This document shows positions 1 through 9,552 of a stretch of 64,000 nt of DNA, piece after piece; positions within the stretch are counted from its first letter, which is position 1, and each line of letters begins with the position of its first letter. A model generated the notes under the pieces. That model ran no database searches, was not told the DNA's origin, and was given only the letters and a program-made list of their open reading frames with translations. A program made the position numbers and the translations under genes. The stretch is from Kitasatospora cheerisanensis KCTC 2395 (GTDB lineage: Bacteria; Actinomycetota; Actinomycetes; Streptomycetales; Streptomycetaceae), in assembly GCF_000696185.1 (NCBI RefSeq), contig NZ_KK853997.1, positions 1,111,695 through 1,175,694 on the forward strand, in the 5' to 3' direction.

Positions 1-2
1 GG

Positions 3-2539
3 TCAGCCGTTGCGGCCGAACAGGCGGGCGCGGATCCGGCCGGTCCGGCGGCGCAGTTCGGCGCCGGCGGGGGTGCCGCCGAGGAGCAGGGCGGCGGGTC
101 CGCCGATCAGCAGCACGGCGCCGGTGGCGAGGACGACGGGAAGCAGCAGCCGGGCGAGGCCGGCCCGGTCGGCGGCGGTCCGGCCGACCGCACTGGCGCC
201 GAGGGTGGGCGAGGCGCTGGCACTGCCGGCCTTGGCGCCGTTGCCGGTGCCCGGGCCGCCCGTCGGGTCGGCGCCGGAGCTGCCGGCGGGGCCGTCGGCG
301 AGGTACGTGCCGCTGCCCGTACCGGAGTTGCTGCCGCCGCCGTCGGTGCCGGCCCGGCCGCCCGAGCCGGGCCGGTGGTGCCGTTCCCGCCGCTGCCGGG
401 CGGGGTCTGGTTGCCGGGCAGGGCGCCGTCCTGGGCGGCGGCGTGACCGGCGGCGGCCTTCGCGGCGGCGACCTGGCTGTTCGTCAGCCCGGCAAATCCG
501 GCGGCGAGTTGGCCGGGCTGGCGGCCGTAGATCTGGCCCTGGGCGGGGTCGGTGACGGTGCGCAGGAAGCGGGCGACGGCGTCGGCCTTGCTCTGCGGCA
601 GGCCCTCGGTGGGCACCATCGCGTACTGGACCATGGTCAGCGGGTAGGCCTTGGCGTCCTTGGCGTACGCCGAGTCGGCGTTGCCGTACGGGAGTTGCTG
701 GGTGCCGGTGGCCGCGTCGAGCGGCATGTCGTTGACGGCGGCCTGCATGGCGCCGATCGTCGGGGTGGTGAACCCGCCGGCGGGGTTGGGTAGTTCCGCC
801 TCGGGCAGGCTCATCGCCTGGGCCTGGCCGGTGTCCATGACGGCGAACAGGGCGCGCTTGCCGTTGTCCTGGCTGATGCACTTGGCGTGCTGGCCGGCGA
901 CCTCGTCGGGGTTCAGGCAGGACGGCCGGGTCTCCAGGGTCATCCGCAGCACCTGGCCGAGTCCGCCGAGGACCGGGTTCCACTCGTACTGCTTCCAGTT
1001 CTTCGGACCGGTGAAGTCCTGCGGCTGGAAGGCGTCGACCGGGAAGCCGGGGTAACTGGAGCGCAGGTACTTGGTGTTGAGGTGCATGCCCCACGGGTCG
1101 GCGGCGCCCTGGAGGAACTGGGCGGCGTCCGGGTCGGCGGCGATCCAGCTGGTGAGCCGGTTGACCAGGTCGGTGGTGCCGCCGACCACGACCGGGGCGG
1201 TGGCGGCGAAGGTGCCGCCGGCCAGGCAGCCGGGCCAGGTCGGGCCGTTGTCGGTGCTGGGGTTGAGCCGCAGGAACTCGGGGTCGGCGAACAGGCACAC
1301 CGGGTTGCCCTTGACGCTGTCGGTGTCGTCGCCGGTGTCGAGCCGGTAGCTCTGGGTCAGCATCTTGGCCAGCAGCCGCTGATTGAGCCTCAGTTTCCGG
1401 ATCTGCCGGTGGCTCTCGCCGTCGTCGACCAGGTAGACCACCGAGATCGCGCTGTTCGCCAGCGGCGCGTACACGTACGGGCGGGTCGGCACCTCGCGGT
1501 CGGGCACCGAGGTGAGTGCGAGGTCGCCGCCGGAGCGGCGCAGGAACGCGGCCCGGGCCTGCGGCTCGCCGCCGCCGGAGGTGTACTGCACGGTGAGCGG
1601 GTTGCTGCCCTGGCACAGGCCGGTGCGCCACTGCTGGACGGCGCGGTCGGCCATCTCCAGGCCGATCGCGGAGAAGTCGGCGTTCTTGGCGGCGCAGGCC
1701 GCGGGGGTCGGGCCGAAGGACAGCGGCACCACGACGTGGTTGCCCCAGGAGCAGGCCTCGCCGCTGGCGTAGCGCTTGCCGCCGGTGTTCTCCACCGCCA
1801 CCACGTTGTCGCTGGCGGTGTTGAACAGGCCGTCGGAGTCGGCCGAGTGGTCCTCGCAGTTGATCTCGCCGGGCGTCGCCTGGTAGGCGCCGACCGAGTC
1901 GCCGCCGTAGTTCGCCTCGATCACCAGCGAGCACTTGTGGGTGGGGTCGCAGCCCAGGGTCTGGCTCTGCTGCGCGGTCCACACCTCGATGTCGGCCTCG
2001 CCGGTGCCGTCGGGGCGGGTCGCGGCGATCACCATGTTGGACGGGAACTCGGGCGTGGTGGTGCCGGGTGCGGGGAACGGCTGCAGGAAGCCCTTGGCCG
2101 GGTCGGCGTTGTACAGGCTGGAGCCGTAGCAGTCGGTGACCTTCGGCTGCTCGCCGCGGCACTGGTAGACCCGCACCGGGTAGCGGGCGACCTTGTCGAA
2201 GCCGGAGTTCCCGTGCGGGTTGAGCACCACCGGGACCGGCTGGAAGTCGGCGTCCACGGTCGGCGTGAACCCGGACCAGCTGACGTGCAGCACCTGGTTC
2301 CCGAGGCCGCTGGTCGGCGACACGGTGACGGAGCCGAGCGGGCCGCTGGACCAGGTCAGCGGATCCCAGCGGGCGGGCCCGGGCACGGTGGTGCCGGACG
2401 CGGCCTGTGCCGGCCGGACGCCCGGCCCCGCCAGCGGCAGGAACACGGCGGCGGCGCCCAGCGTCCACACCAGGACGGCCGCCAGCCAGGCCTGCCACGG
2501 GCGTGATCCGGTTCTCGGCCCCGACGGGCGGACTCTCAT
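3..2539 (-). CDS. Secreted, membrane-anchored PstS-like substrate-binding protein (frameshifted)
   Basis: Long exported protein of about 845 residues. The ATG at 2539 has GGAGG 9 nt upstream and opens an N-terminal hydrophobic signal ending near AQA-AS at about residue 46. The middle resembles the phosphate-binding (PstS) periplasmic fold, as in the neighbouring gene. The C-terminus is a Gly/Ser/Thr-rich linker, one hydrophobic helix and an Arg-rich tail, so the protein is probably anchored in the membrane facing outwards. The reading frame changes near 365-380, inside a G/C run. The length becomes a multiple of three if one base is restored, and only the second frame yields the linker, helix and tail. 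It is the last of three co-oriented secreted-protein genes. Substrate unknown; the PstS relation is by fold resemblance and moderately sure. Confidence 0.7.
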
Positions 2540-2731
2540 GGGCACGGCACCTCCGGCGACGGGCGCACCGGAGCAGGCACGCACGGATGACAGGGAGCGG
2601 AGCTGCGGCGTTCGGCGGCTCCGACGATATTCGGCCAGTGACGTCTGACCGGGTGCTGTCCACCAGGTGTACGAGGCCCCAATTGGTGCTCGAATCAAGA
2701 GAACTGACGCTCCATCAGTCATCGGAACGCG

Positions 2732-2764
2732 CGCACCGCCCGACCGGGAGGGTCGGGCGGTGCG
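2732..2764 (-). terminator. Rho-independent-like hairpin after the 2857-3441 gene
   Basis: Perfect 14-bp inverted repeat (arms 2732-2745 and 2751-2764) with a 5-nt loop, about 90 nt downstream of the stop of the small secreted protein gene. There is no U-tract, which is common in streptomycetes. It suggests that the two secreted-protein genes are transcribed separately. Confidence 0.6.
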
Positions 2765-2856
2765 GGTGTGGCGCCTGGTGCTGGGGCGGTCCGGCGCCGA
2801 CCGGTGCCGGGAGTGCCGCCGGGGCGACGGCGGGGCGACGGCGGGGTGATCGGACG

Positions 2857-3441
2857 TCAGGAGGCGGGGGTGTAGCTGACCCTGAAGGAGCCGACGCTCT
2901 GGCCCGCGGCGAAGAAGGAGGTGCGCAGCTTGCCGTCCAGGAACTGCGCGCCGGCCGGGTCGAGGGCGAGCGAGGCGGCGGACAGGTTCTGGGTGGCGCC
3001 GGTCCGGGTGACCACGGTCTCGCCGGCCGGGGCGAACAGCGCGACGGGGGTGGTGGTGCCGTCCGGGACGCCGGTGACCTGGTAGGTCTCGGAGGAGAAC
3101 GCCAACTGGTGGAAGGCGACCGCGCTGCCGGTGCGGGCGTCGACGAACAGCAGGCCGCCGCCGAACTGGACGCTCCCCCAGAACTCCGCGATGCTGCCGG
3201 AGCCGTCCGTGACGGGGAAGCTCGCCGACAGGCCGGTGCTCGGGTCGTACCCGGCGGTCGCGGTGGGCAGCGGCACGGCCACGATGCCGGCCTGGGCGGC
3301 CTGCTGGAAGAACGCGTTGCTCTCGTGGATCACCGCGTTGCCGGCGGCGGGCGCGGCCGAGGCGGTGGTCGCGGAGGCGGCGGTGAGGGCGAGCGCGAGG
3401 CCGGCGGCAGCGGCGGCGATCCGGGCGAACGTGCGGGACAT
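2857..3441 (-). CDS. Small secreted protein of unknown function
   Basis: 194 residues. The ATG at 3441 follows a GGAGCC Shine-Dalgarno, which I prefer to the longer upstream frame because that extension is low-complexity Pro/Thr/His/Arg. A classic signal peptide (Arg near the start, Ala/Leu core, ASA-AP at about residue 30) is followed by a soluble, largely beta-predicted Gly/Val/Thr-rich body without cysteines. I do not recognise the family. It lies between two PstS-like secreted proteins on the same strand, so a shared extracellular role is possible but is only inference from position. Confidence 0.75.
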   Translation of the reverse strand: MSRTFARIAAAAAGLALALTAASATTASAAPAAGNAVIHESNAFFQQAAQAGIVAVPLPTATAGYDPSTGLSASFPVTDGSGSIAEFWGSVQFGGGLLFVDARTGSAVAFHQLAFSSETYQVTGVPDGTTTPVALFAPAGETVVTRTGATQNLSAASLALDPAGAQFLDGKLRTSFFAAGQSVGSFRVSYTPAS

Positions 3442-3482
3442 CGTGGCTCCTTCGAGCTGGGTGCGGGGCTGGTCGGTGCGAG

Positions 3483-3546
3483 GTGCGGGGTGCGGGGTGC
3501 GTCGGGCGGGGTGCGTCGTACGGGGCGCGGGGTGCGTCGTGCACGG
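3483..3546. repeat. Short degenerate tandem repeat (GGGGTGCGTCG-like units)
   Basis: Several imperfect copies of a GCGGGGTGCG / GGGGTGCGTCG unit lie in the intergenic region upstream of the small secreted protein gene. No coding potential is evident. This is a candidate for slippage variation between strains. Confidence 0.5.
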
Positions 3547-3565
3547 CGGGTGTGCCGCCAAGGGG

Positions 3566-3603
3566 CCGCCGCCCGTCCCCGGTGACTGCGGGACGGGCGG
3601 CGG
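3566..3603 (-). terminator. Strong hairpin terminator after the PstS-like gene
   Basis: Perfect 14-bp stem (3566-3579 with 3590-3603) and a 10-nt loop, 34 nt past the stop of the gene ending at 3637. The position and GC-only stem fit an intrinsic terminator without a U-tract. Confidence 0.65.
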
Positions 3604-3636
3604 GGTGGCGCAGGGAAGGGCGCGACTGACGGGACG

Positions 3637-4659
3637 TCAGTGGATGATCACGCCACAGCCGGTGGTGGGCAGGTTCAGGAAGCCGAAGCTGGAGATGTCG
3701 TTGCGACCGGCGGTGGAGCAGATCCAGCCGGTGTTGCTGAAGATGTTGCGCAGCGCGGTGCCCTGGGTGGTGGCGGCGGTGTAGTCGGCGTCCCGCACGA
3801 CGTTGAACAGCACGCGGCCGAAGCTGCCGCCGGCGAACGCCGGGTTCAGGGTGTTGGTCGCGGTCAGCGGGGAGACGCCGTTCAGGTTGCGCAGCGTCAG
3901 GTTGCCGGGGGCGTCGGTGGCGGTGGTGTGGCCGTTCAGCTGGCCCACGTAGTGGCCGACGGAGTACGGGATGACGGCGTCGACGTTGGTCAGCAGCAGC
4001 GGGTCGGTGCCCTCGTTCTCCTCCGGGCCGGAGACCACGCAGGAGCCGGGGGTGATGTTGCCGAGGGCCTGCAGGAAGAACGAGCGGGTGCCGGAGCCGC
4101 TCTGCGGCAGGAACGGCTGGATGGTGCCGGCGGTGCCGCCGAACTGCGACCAGTTGGTCTTGGCGCAGGTGTAGATGTCGACCAGGTTGGCGGTGGTCAG
4201 GTTCGCCGGGGCGTGGCCGCCGCTCACCGCGGACCAGGTGACGGCGTCCTTGGCGAAGGCGATGAAGTCCAGGCCGGTCGGGTCGGTAGCCTGGGCCGCG
4301 CGGGAGGACCGGGCGAAGTCCAGCGTGGTCTTGGTGGTGGTGTTCAGCGCGCCGATGCCGGCGCCGGAGCCGTTGGGGCGGGCGATCGTGGAGCCGCCGG
4401 CCTTCGGGGTGATCGGGCTGGTGCCGGTGGCGTCCCAGCTGTACAGGCGCGGCGTGGTGGTGTCGCCGGCCGGAATGGTCGCGTTGTAGTCGGCGGAGAA
4501 CTTGGTGAACAGCGCCTGCGTGGTGTCCGAGCCGACGCCCACGATGTCCTTCGCGGCGGGCAGGGCGGCCGGGTCGGCCATGGCGGGAACGGCGGCGACA
4601 GTGGTCAGGGCGGCGGTGAACGCAACGGCCGCGAGCGCCTTGGCAGCGGTGTGACGCAT
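3637..4659 (-). CDS. Secreted PstS-like phosphate-binding-fold protein
   Basis: 340 residues. The ATG at 4659 has GGAGGA upstream and a signal peptide ending near AMA-DP. Motifs of the phosphate-binding PstS superfamily are visible: GVGSDTTQ near residue 40, and SGSGTRSFF in the second half, where phosphate-binding proteins hold a conserved SGT ligand loop. There is no lipobox, so it is probably secreted freely rather than lipid-anchored, unlike classic actinobacterial PstS. No pstCAB permease or ATPase genes are adjacent, so a role in phosphate import is doubtful. It may bind an extracellular ligand together with the two downstream secreted proteins. No PHO-box (GTTCACC repeats) was seen upstream. 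Confidence 0.75.
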   Translation of the reverse strand: MRHTAAKALAAVAFTAALTTVAAVPAMADPAALPAAKDIVGVGSDTTQALFTKFSADYNATIPAGDTTTPRLYSWDATGTSPITPKAGGSTIARPNGSGAGIGALNTTTKTTLDFARSSRAAQATDPTGLDFIAFAKDAVTWSAVSGGHAPANLTTANLVDIYTCAKTNWSQFGGTAGTIQPFLPQSGSGTRSFFLQALGNITPGSCVVSGPEENEGTDPLLLTNVDAVIPYSVGHYVGQLNGHTTATDAPGNLTLRNLNGVSPLTATNTLNPAFAGGSFGRVLFNVVRDADYTAATTQGTALRNIFSNTGWICSTAGRNDISSFGFLNLPTTGCGVIIH

Positions 4660-5015
4660 GGTCCTCTTCCTCCGAGGGGGATCGTGCCTCGCTGGACCGG
4701 TCCTGGCGGGGTCCGGTACCGGGAGGCTCCGCGGCGTCCCGGCGGAGCGATCCTGCATGCCGCCGCCCGCCGCCCGGAAGGCTCGTCCCGCTCCCCCGGC
4801 TTCCCGCCCACCCGCCTGCTTCGGCCTCAACCCCGCTGGTGGGGCGGCGGATTGACCGCCCTTCACGCGCTCTCCCCGCCATGGACACGTTCTTCTCCAG
4901 GTGTGCTCACGGGGGCACCTCGGCCATCTCCGCTTCACCCCCGCACCACCCGCCACCGCTCGGACGTGTACGAACCCTCCGGGCCGGGGCCCGCCGCCTT
5001 GGGAGGGGGTTCGAC
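4660..5015. other. Intergenic region, no gene seen
   Basis: About 355 bases between the start of the PstS-like gene and the end of the DUF1508 gene. It should hold the promoter of the PstS-like gene. I found no convincing ORF, RNA gene or strong inverted repeat here. Confidence 0.4.
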
Positions 5016-5788
5016 TCACCACGGGCTGCCGGGCGTTCGCCGCATCCGCTGGACGTGCTCGACGCCCTGGAGGAACCCGGTCACGCTCTGCCGGCACTGG
5101 TCCCGGCGCAGGTAGCCGCGGGCGCTGCGGGCGACCGCCTCGCCGCCGCCCGCCCCCGCCCGGGTGCTGCGGGCCGGCAGGTAGGCGGTCCAGGTCCACT
5201 GCCGGTCCTCGCGCTGACTCAGCACGAACCGCAGTGCGGCCCGCTCCGCCAGCAACTCGGCCACGCCCGAGACGAGTTCATGCTCCGAGCGGTAGCCGCG
5301 GACGGCGGCGGCCAGCCGCCGCCCGTTGGCGGCCACCAGCGACCAGCCGGCCCGCCCGTCCGCACCGCGCAGCGGCACCAGCCGCGGGCCGCGCCCGGCC
5401 TCGGCGCCGCCCACCGCCCTCACCGCCCGGCCCCGGGCGCGCCGCCGGCCACCGCCGCGGCCTCCGACAGCCGGGCCAGCAGCGCCATGAACCGGCGGAA
5501 CGCGTTCTGGCAGGTCGCGTAACGCTCGTACGCCCGGCTCGACTTGACCAGCGGATTGCCGCGCGCCCCGGGCACCACCCAGGTCCAGCCCAGCCCGTCC
5601 CGGACATGGGTGATCCGCGCCACCAACGCCGGTCCCAGCGCGAGCAGTTCGGCGAACGCGCGCTCGGCGTCCCCGGCGCTCTCGTAGACGGCGGCGGACA
5701 CCGCCACCACCCGCCCGTTCATCGCCTTCAGCTGCCACTGGAACCGTCCGTTCGGCGCCCGCTCCGTGAACAGGCCCTCCCCGCGCAC
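5016..5788 (-). CDS. Tandem DUF1508 (YegP-like) protein, frameshifted
   Basis: Two DUF1508-type repeats. The first (GTG start at 5788) carries the family signature GRFQWQLKAMNGRVVAVS and a Y-x-S helix. The second, in another frame, reads GWSLVAANGRRLAAAVRGY. They join only if the frame changes near 5420-5445. The total of 773 bases needs exactly one extra base, giving about 257 residues, so a missing base is likely. Family members such as E. coli YegP are small proteins of unknown function. The tail is rich in Arg and Trp. Monocistronic. Confidence 0.6.
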
Positions 5789-6025
5789 CGCCCGCTACCC
5801 CCCGGGTCTCCGCCGGCCCGAGGCCCGTCCTCGGCCGCAGCACCGCATGCCCGACCGGCCCGGGCACTTCACGATCCGGACGCACATCGTCACGCCGCGA
5901 ACGCTATGTGTGCACGGACAATGTCCGGAAGTGGAATCCGTCCCGAGCTGCCTCTGTTCGCCCCGAAGTTCTCCCTTGTTAATGCACCGCCCCTGCCCGC
6001 CTCCTGACGCCCCGTCGGCACGCTC

Positions 6026-7189
6026 TCAGCGGCAGAGGGCCGCGTCGACCGCGTCGGTCATGTGCTGGGCGGTCTGGGCGTCCGGGATGGTGGTGACGGT
6101 GATGTTGACGGCGCGGCCGTCCTCGGTGACGCCGCCGCGGGATCGGTAGCTGACGATGGTTCCGCCGTGGCCCCAGACCAGGCCGCCGCAGGAGAGCGGC
6201 CTGCTCTGGAGACCGAGGCCGTAGCGGACACCGGGGCCGAGGAGCTCGGTGGGGACGGTGGTGCGCATCTGGGCGAGCTGGGCGGCGGGCAGCAGACGGC
6301 CCGTCAGGAGCGCGCTGTAGAAGGCGTTGAGGTCGGTGTTGGTGGACACGACCATGCCGGCGGCCCAGGCCATCGAGGTGTCCATCTCGGTGTAGTCGAT
6401 CAGCGGCACGTCCGGCCCGGTGGTCAGGTAGCCGTGCGGGTGCGGCTCGCGGAGGGCGGTCTCCCCGGTGGCCGGGACGTAGGTGTGGCGCAGGCCGATC
6501 CGGTCGATGATCCGCTTGGTGACCTCCTCGCCGTAGGGGCGGCCGGTGACCTTCTGGATCAGCAGGCCGGCCACCAGGTAGTTGGTGTTGCTGTACATCC
6601 AGTCGGTCCCGGGGGCGAACAGCGCCTTCTGGGCCAGCGCCCCGTCGAGCAGTTCGCGCGGTTCGAAGTAGCGGTACTGGATGGTGGTGAAGTCGGCCAT
6701 CGCCGGGGCGTCCATGTAGTCGGGCAGACCGCTGGTGTGCTGGAGAAGCTGACGGACCGTGATGTTCCGGCCGTCGATGCCCTCGCCGCGCAGGAGCCCC
6801 GGCAGGTAGGTGTCGACGGTGGCGTCCAGGCCGACCTTGCCCTCGGCGACCAGTTGCAGGACGACGACGGCGGTGAACGCCTTGGTGTTGCTGCCGGCCC
6901 GGATCTGCCCGTCGACCGGCACCTTCACCCCGGTCGCCAGGTCGCCGACGCCCGCGGTGTACGTGCGGCTGCGGCCGTCGCGGCCCTTGACGGTGGCGAG
7001 GGCGGCGGGCATCCCGTCCTGCTTCACCAGCGCGTCCAGACGCTGCTGCACCACGTCCGGGCGCGGGGCCGCGGAAGCCGCGGTCGGGGTGAGGGCGGTC
7101 AGCGCGAGCCCGGCGGCGACCGTGGCCGCCGTGGCGTACCGCGCGGTGCGGGTGCGGCGCGCCGTGCGCCGCTGGGTGTGTTCGTGCAT
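6026..7189 (-). CDS. Secreted serine hydrolase (class C beta-lactamase / DD-peptidase family)
   Basis: 387 residues with a signal peptide (cleavage near ASA-AP, residue 41). All three active-site elements of serine beta-lactamase-like (S12) enzymes are present: SNTK (Ser100, Lys103), YSNTN (Tyr-x-Asn) and WGHGG in place of the KTG/HxG box. The product is predicted to be an exported D-Ala-D-Ala carboxypeptidase-like or esterase-like enzyme acting at the cell wall. ATG at 7189 with GGAG upstream. It is a close paralogue of the next gene upstream; hairpins before each gene suggest separate transcription. True substrate unknown; beta-lactamase activity is not implied. Confidence 0.85.
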   Translation of the reverse strand: MHEHTQRRTARRTRTARYATAATVAAGLALTALTPTAASAAPRPDVVQQRLDALVKQDGMPAALATVKGRDGRSRTYTAGVGDLATGVKVPVDGQIRAGSNTKAFTAVVVLQLVAEGKVGLDATVDTYLPGLLRGEGIDGRNITVRQLLQHTSGLPDYMDAPAMADFTTIQYRYFEPRELLDGALAQKALFAPGTDWMYSNTNYLVAGLLIQKVTGRPYGEEVTKRIIDRIGLRHTYVPATGETALREPHPHGYLTTGPDVPLIDYTEMDTSMAWAAGMVVSTNTDLNAFYSALLTGRLLPAAQLAQMRTTVPTELLGPGVRYGLGLQSRPLSCGGLVWGHGGTIVSYRSRGGVTEDGRAVNITVTTIPDAQTAQHMTDAVDAALCR

Positions 7190-7229
7190 CGGAACTCCAA
7201 CTGCTCGGAACTGAAGGGGAGGCGGTGCG

Positions 7230-7264
7230 GCCGGGTGGCCGGCGACCGGCGCGGGCCACCCGGC
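7230..7264 (-). terminator. Hairpin between the two serine hydrolase genes
   Basis: 11-bp perfect stem (7230-7240 with 7254-7264) immediately after the stop of the upstream paralogue and before the ATG of the downstream one. Probable terminator that uncouples the paralogues. Confidence 0.55.
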
Positions 7265-7269
7265 GGCGG

Positions 7270-8436
7270 TCAGCGGCAGAGCACCGCGTCCACGGCCTGG
7301 TCCCCGTGCTCGCTGGCGCCGCCCTTGCCCGGGAACGCGGTCACGGACAGGCTCACGGTGCGGCCGTCCTCGGTGGCGCCGCCGAAGGTCTCGTAACCGG
7401 GGATCGCCCCACCGTGCCCCCAGGCGACGCCGCCGCACGAGAGCGGGCGGCTCATCAGGCCGAGACCGTACCGGACGCCGGTGCCGAGCGCGTCGGCGGC
7501 GACGGTGGTGCGCATCTGGGCGAGCTGGGCGGCGGGCAGCAGCCGGCCGCCGAGCAGCGCCTCGAAGAAGCGGGTGAGGTCGGTGTTGGTCGACACCATC
7601 GCGCCGGCCGCCCAGCCCCAGGACGGGTCCAGCTCGGTGTAGTTGCGCAGCGACCCGTCCTCGGCCCGCAGGTAGCCCTGCGGGTGGGCCTCGTGGATCG
7701 TCATGTCCCCGGGGGCGGGGAAGTAGGTGTGGCGCAGGCCGACCCGGTCGACGATGCGCTTGGTGATCTCCTCGCCGAGCGGGCGGCCGGTGACCTTCTG
7801 GACGATCAGGCCCGCCAGCAGGTAGTTGGTGTTGTTGTACTCCCACTGGGTGCCGGGCGCGAAGTGGGCCTTCTGCACCAGTGCGGCGTCGAGGAGTTCG
7901 CGCGGCTCGAAGTACCGCTTGGGCTCGCGGAGCACGGCCGCGGTGTCCACGTACTCGGGCAGGCCGCTGGTGTGCTGAAGCAGCTGACGGACCGTGATGT
8001 TCCGGCCGTCGAAGCCGTCGCCGCGCACCAGGCCGGGCAGGTAGGTGTCCACGCTCGCGTCCAGGTCGACCTTGCCCTCGCCGACCAGTTGCAGGACGAC
8101 GACGGCGGTGAACGGCTTGGTGTTGCTGGCGATCCGTAGCTGCCCGTCGACCGGCACCTTGGCCCCGGTCGCCACGTCGCCGACACCGGCGGTGTAGGTG
8201 CGGGCCCGGCCGTCGCGGTCCTTGACGGTGGCCAGGGCGGCGGGCGCGCCGTCCTGCTGCACCAAGGCGTCCAGCCGCTGCTGCACCACGTCCGGCCGCG
8301 GCCCGGCGGACGCCGTGGCCGGCGCCAGCACCCCGGCCACCACGGCCGCGGCCACGGCGGTCACCGTCGCCGCCACCGCGCGCCGGCGACCGCGGAGACG
8401 GCTCGGACGGTCGTGCTGCGATGCGTTCACGTTCAC
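7270..8436 (-). CDS. Secreted serine hydrolase paralogue (S12 family)
   Basis: 388 residues. GTG at 8436 with AGAGGGG upstream; a twin-Arg-containing N-terminus and signal peptide ending near ASA-GP. It carries the same SxxK (SNTK), YxN (YNNTN) and WGHGG motifs as the adjacent gene and is closely similar over its whole length, so the pair arose by tandem duplication. The regions around the active-site SxxK and the LLQHTSGLP stretch are nearly identical, while the C-terminal third has diverged. Likely an exported peptidoglycan or peptide hydrolase. Confidence 0.85.
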   Translation of the reverse strand: MNVNASQHDRPSRLRGRRRAVAATVTAVAAAVVAGVLAPATASAGPRPDVVQQRLDALVQQDGAPAALATVKDRDGRARTYTAGVGDVATGAKVPVDGQLRIASNTKPFTAVVVLQLVGEGKVDLDASVDTYLPGLVRGDGFDGRNITVRQLLQHTSGLPEYVDTAAVLREPKRYFEPRELLDAALVQKAHFAPGTQWEYNNTNYLLAGLIVQKVTGRPLGEEITKRIVDRVGLRHTYFPAPGDMTIHEAHPQGYLRAEDGSLRNYTELDPSWGWAAGAMVSTNTDLTRFFEALLGGRLLPAAQLAQMRTTVAADALGTGVRYGLGLMSRPLSCGGVAWGHGGAIPGYETFGGATEDGRTVSLSVTAFPGKGGASEHGDQAVDAVLCR

Positions 8437-8455
8437 AGGAATGCCCCTCTGGGTA

Positions 8456-8480
8456 GGGCGCCGGAGTCTTCCCGGCGCCC
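8456..8480 (-). terminator. 9-bp hairpin upstream of the serine hydrolase gene
   Basis: Perfect stem (8456-8464 with 8472-8480) and a 7-nt loop between the GNAT gene and the hydrolase gene. It could end GNAT transcription or act in the 5' leader of the hydrolase. Confidence 0.4.
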
Positions 8481-8634
8481 TCCAAGACCATCACCTGACG
8501 CCCCGTCAATCCGTCCGCGCGGAGGACGAGATCGCCCCCGGGAACCTGCCCCGCCCCGGCCCCGCACCCGGGACCGTGCTCCCAGGGCCCTGCGGCTCCC
8601 GAACGCGGGGGCGAGCAGGACCGGCGGGCGGCTG

Positions 8635-9279
8635 TCAGGCCAGGCCGAGGACGGGGAGGCACTCCTCGACGCCGAGCAGCTCGATGTCGGTGCGGCGGGC
8701 CTGCTCCCAGGCGGCGCGGGTCAGCAGCCAGCGTTGGATGGGCGCGGCCTCGCCGCGGCGGGTGTCCCAGGTGGTGCCGTTGGGGCGGTAGCCGAGGCTG
8801 CGGGAGACCTTGTTGGAGGCCCGGTTGTCGGCGAAGGCGTCGCTCTCGGCCTCGCGGGCGCCGAGCCCGGCGAAGGCCAGGTGCAGGACGGCGGCGCGCA
8901 TCTCCGCGCCGAGTCCGTGGCCGCGGTGGCCCGGGGCGAGCCAGGAGAAGGAGGTGACCGTCCCGTACTTGGCGAAGTCGACGCCGATCAGGTCCTGCAT
9001 GCCGACCGGCTCGCCGTCCAGCAGGACGACGAAGTACAGCCGCCAGAAGCTCTCGTTCACCCGGCCGCGGCCCGCCCAGACCGCCCGCAGCCAGCGCCAC
9101 TCGCGGTCGGGGCTGTCCTGGTAGAACGAGCTGGGGTCGTCGAACGGCCACGGCTCCGCGTCGGCGACTCCGGCCCGGACGGTCGGGACCAGCCGCTCCA
9201 GCAGTTCGTCGCTCGCCCCGGCCAACGTCAGCCGCGGGGTGCGCACTTCGAGGTTCAGCGGGGGGTAGCTGTGGCTCAC
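8635..9279 (-). CDS. GNAT-family N-acetyltransferase (RimJ/RimL-like)
   Basis: About 214 residues from a GTG at 9279 (VSHSYPPLN...). The acetyl-CoA binding segment is visible as APGHRGHGLGAEMRAA (the R/Q-x-x-G-x-G/A loop of motif A), followed by the AFADNRASNKVSRSLGYRP segment typical of motif B. The N-terminal LEVRTPRLTL fits RimJ/RimL-type enzymes that acetylate protein N-termini or small amines. Substrate unknown. It stands alone between the hydrolase genes and the divergent response regulator. Confidence 0.8.
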   Translation of the reverse strand: MSHSYPPLNLEVRTPRLTLAGASDELLERLVPTVRAGVADAEPWPFDDPSSFYQDSPDREWRWLRAVWAGRGRVNESFWRLYFVVLLDGEPVGMQDLIGVDFAKYGTVTSFSWLAPGHRGHGLGAEMRAAVLHLAFAGLGAREAESDAFADNRASNKVSRSLGYRPNGTTWDTRRGEAAPIQRWLLTRAAWEQARRTDIELLGVEECLPVLGLA

Positions 9280-9399
9280 CCCCGGACCGTATGCGCGAGC
9301 AGCGCCCGCCGCCACCGAATTTCCCGTCCGGCAGAGCGACTTCAGGACGTCACGGAACTCTCCTTGATCACGGGCGAACCCGCTCCCTAGGGTGAGGCC

Positions 9400-9552
9400 A
9401 TGACCGGGGACACGGGGGAACGTTCAGGCGCGCGCGGCCGTCCGGCGGGGCGGGCACGCACCACAACCGTCCGGGCCGGTGCCGCCGCCGGCGAACGGCG
9501 GCTCGCCGTAGCGTTGCCACCCGCCCCGACCAGCCCCGCGGAGAAGCCGTGA
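9400..9552 (+). CDS. 50-aa leader ORF translationally coupled to a response regulator
   Basis: Small ORF starting ATG (9400) after a GGTGAGG site and ending at TGA 9550-9552. The stop overlaps the GTG start of the response regulator (GTGA overlap), a strong sign of translational coupling. The peptide is Arg/Ala/Pro-rich, has no recognisable domain and is unlike known leader peptides. It may only serve to couple translation, or it could be a true small protein. The overlap geometry is seen directly; function is inference. Confidence 0.45.
   Translation: MTGDTGERSGARGRPAGRARTTTVRAGAAAGERRLAVALPPAPTSPAEKP

Noticed and set aside
4660..5015. PHO-box search upstream of the PstS-like gene
   Set aside because: No GTTCACC direct repeats were found, so phosphate-starvation control is not supported.
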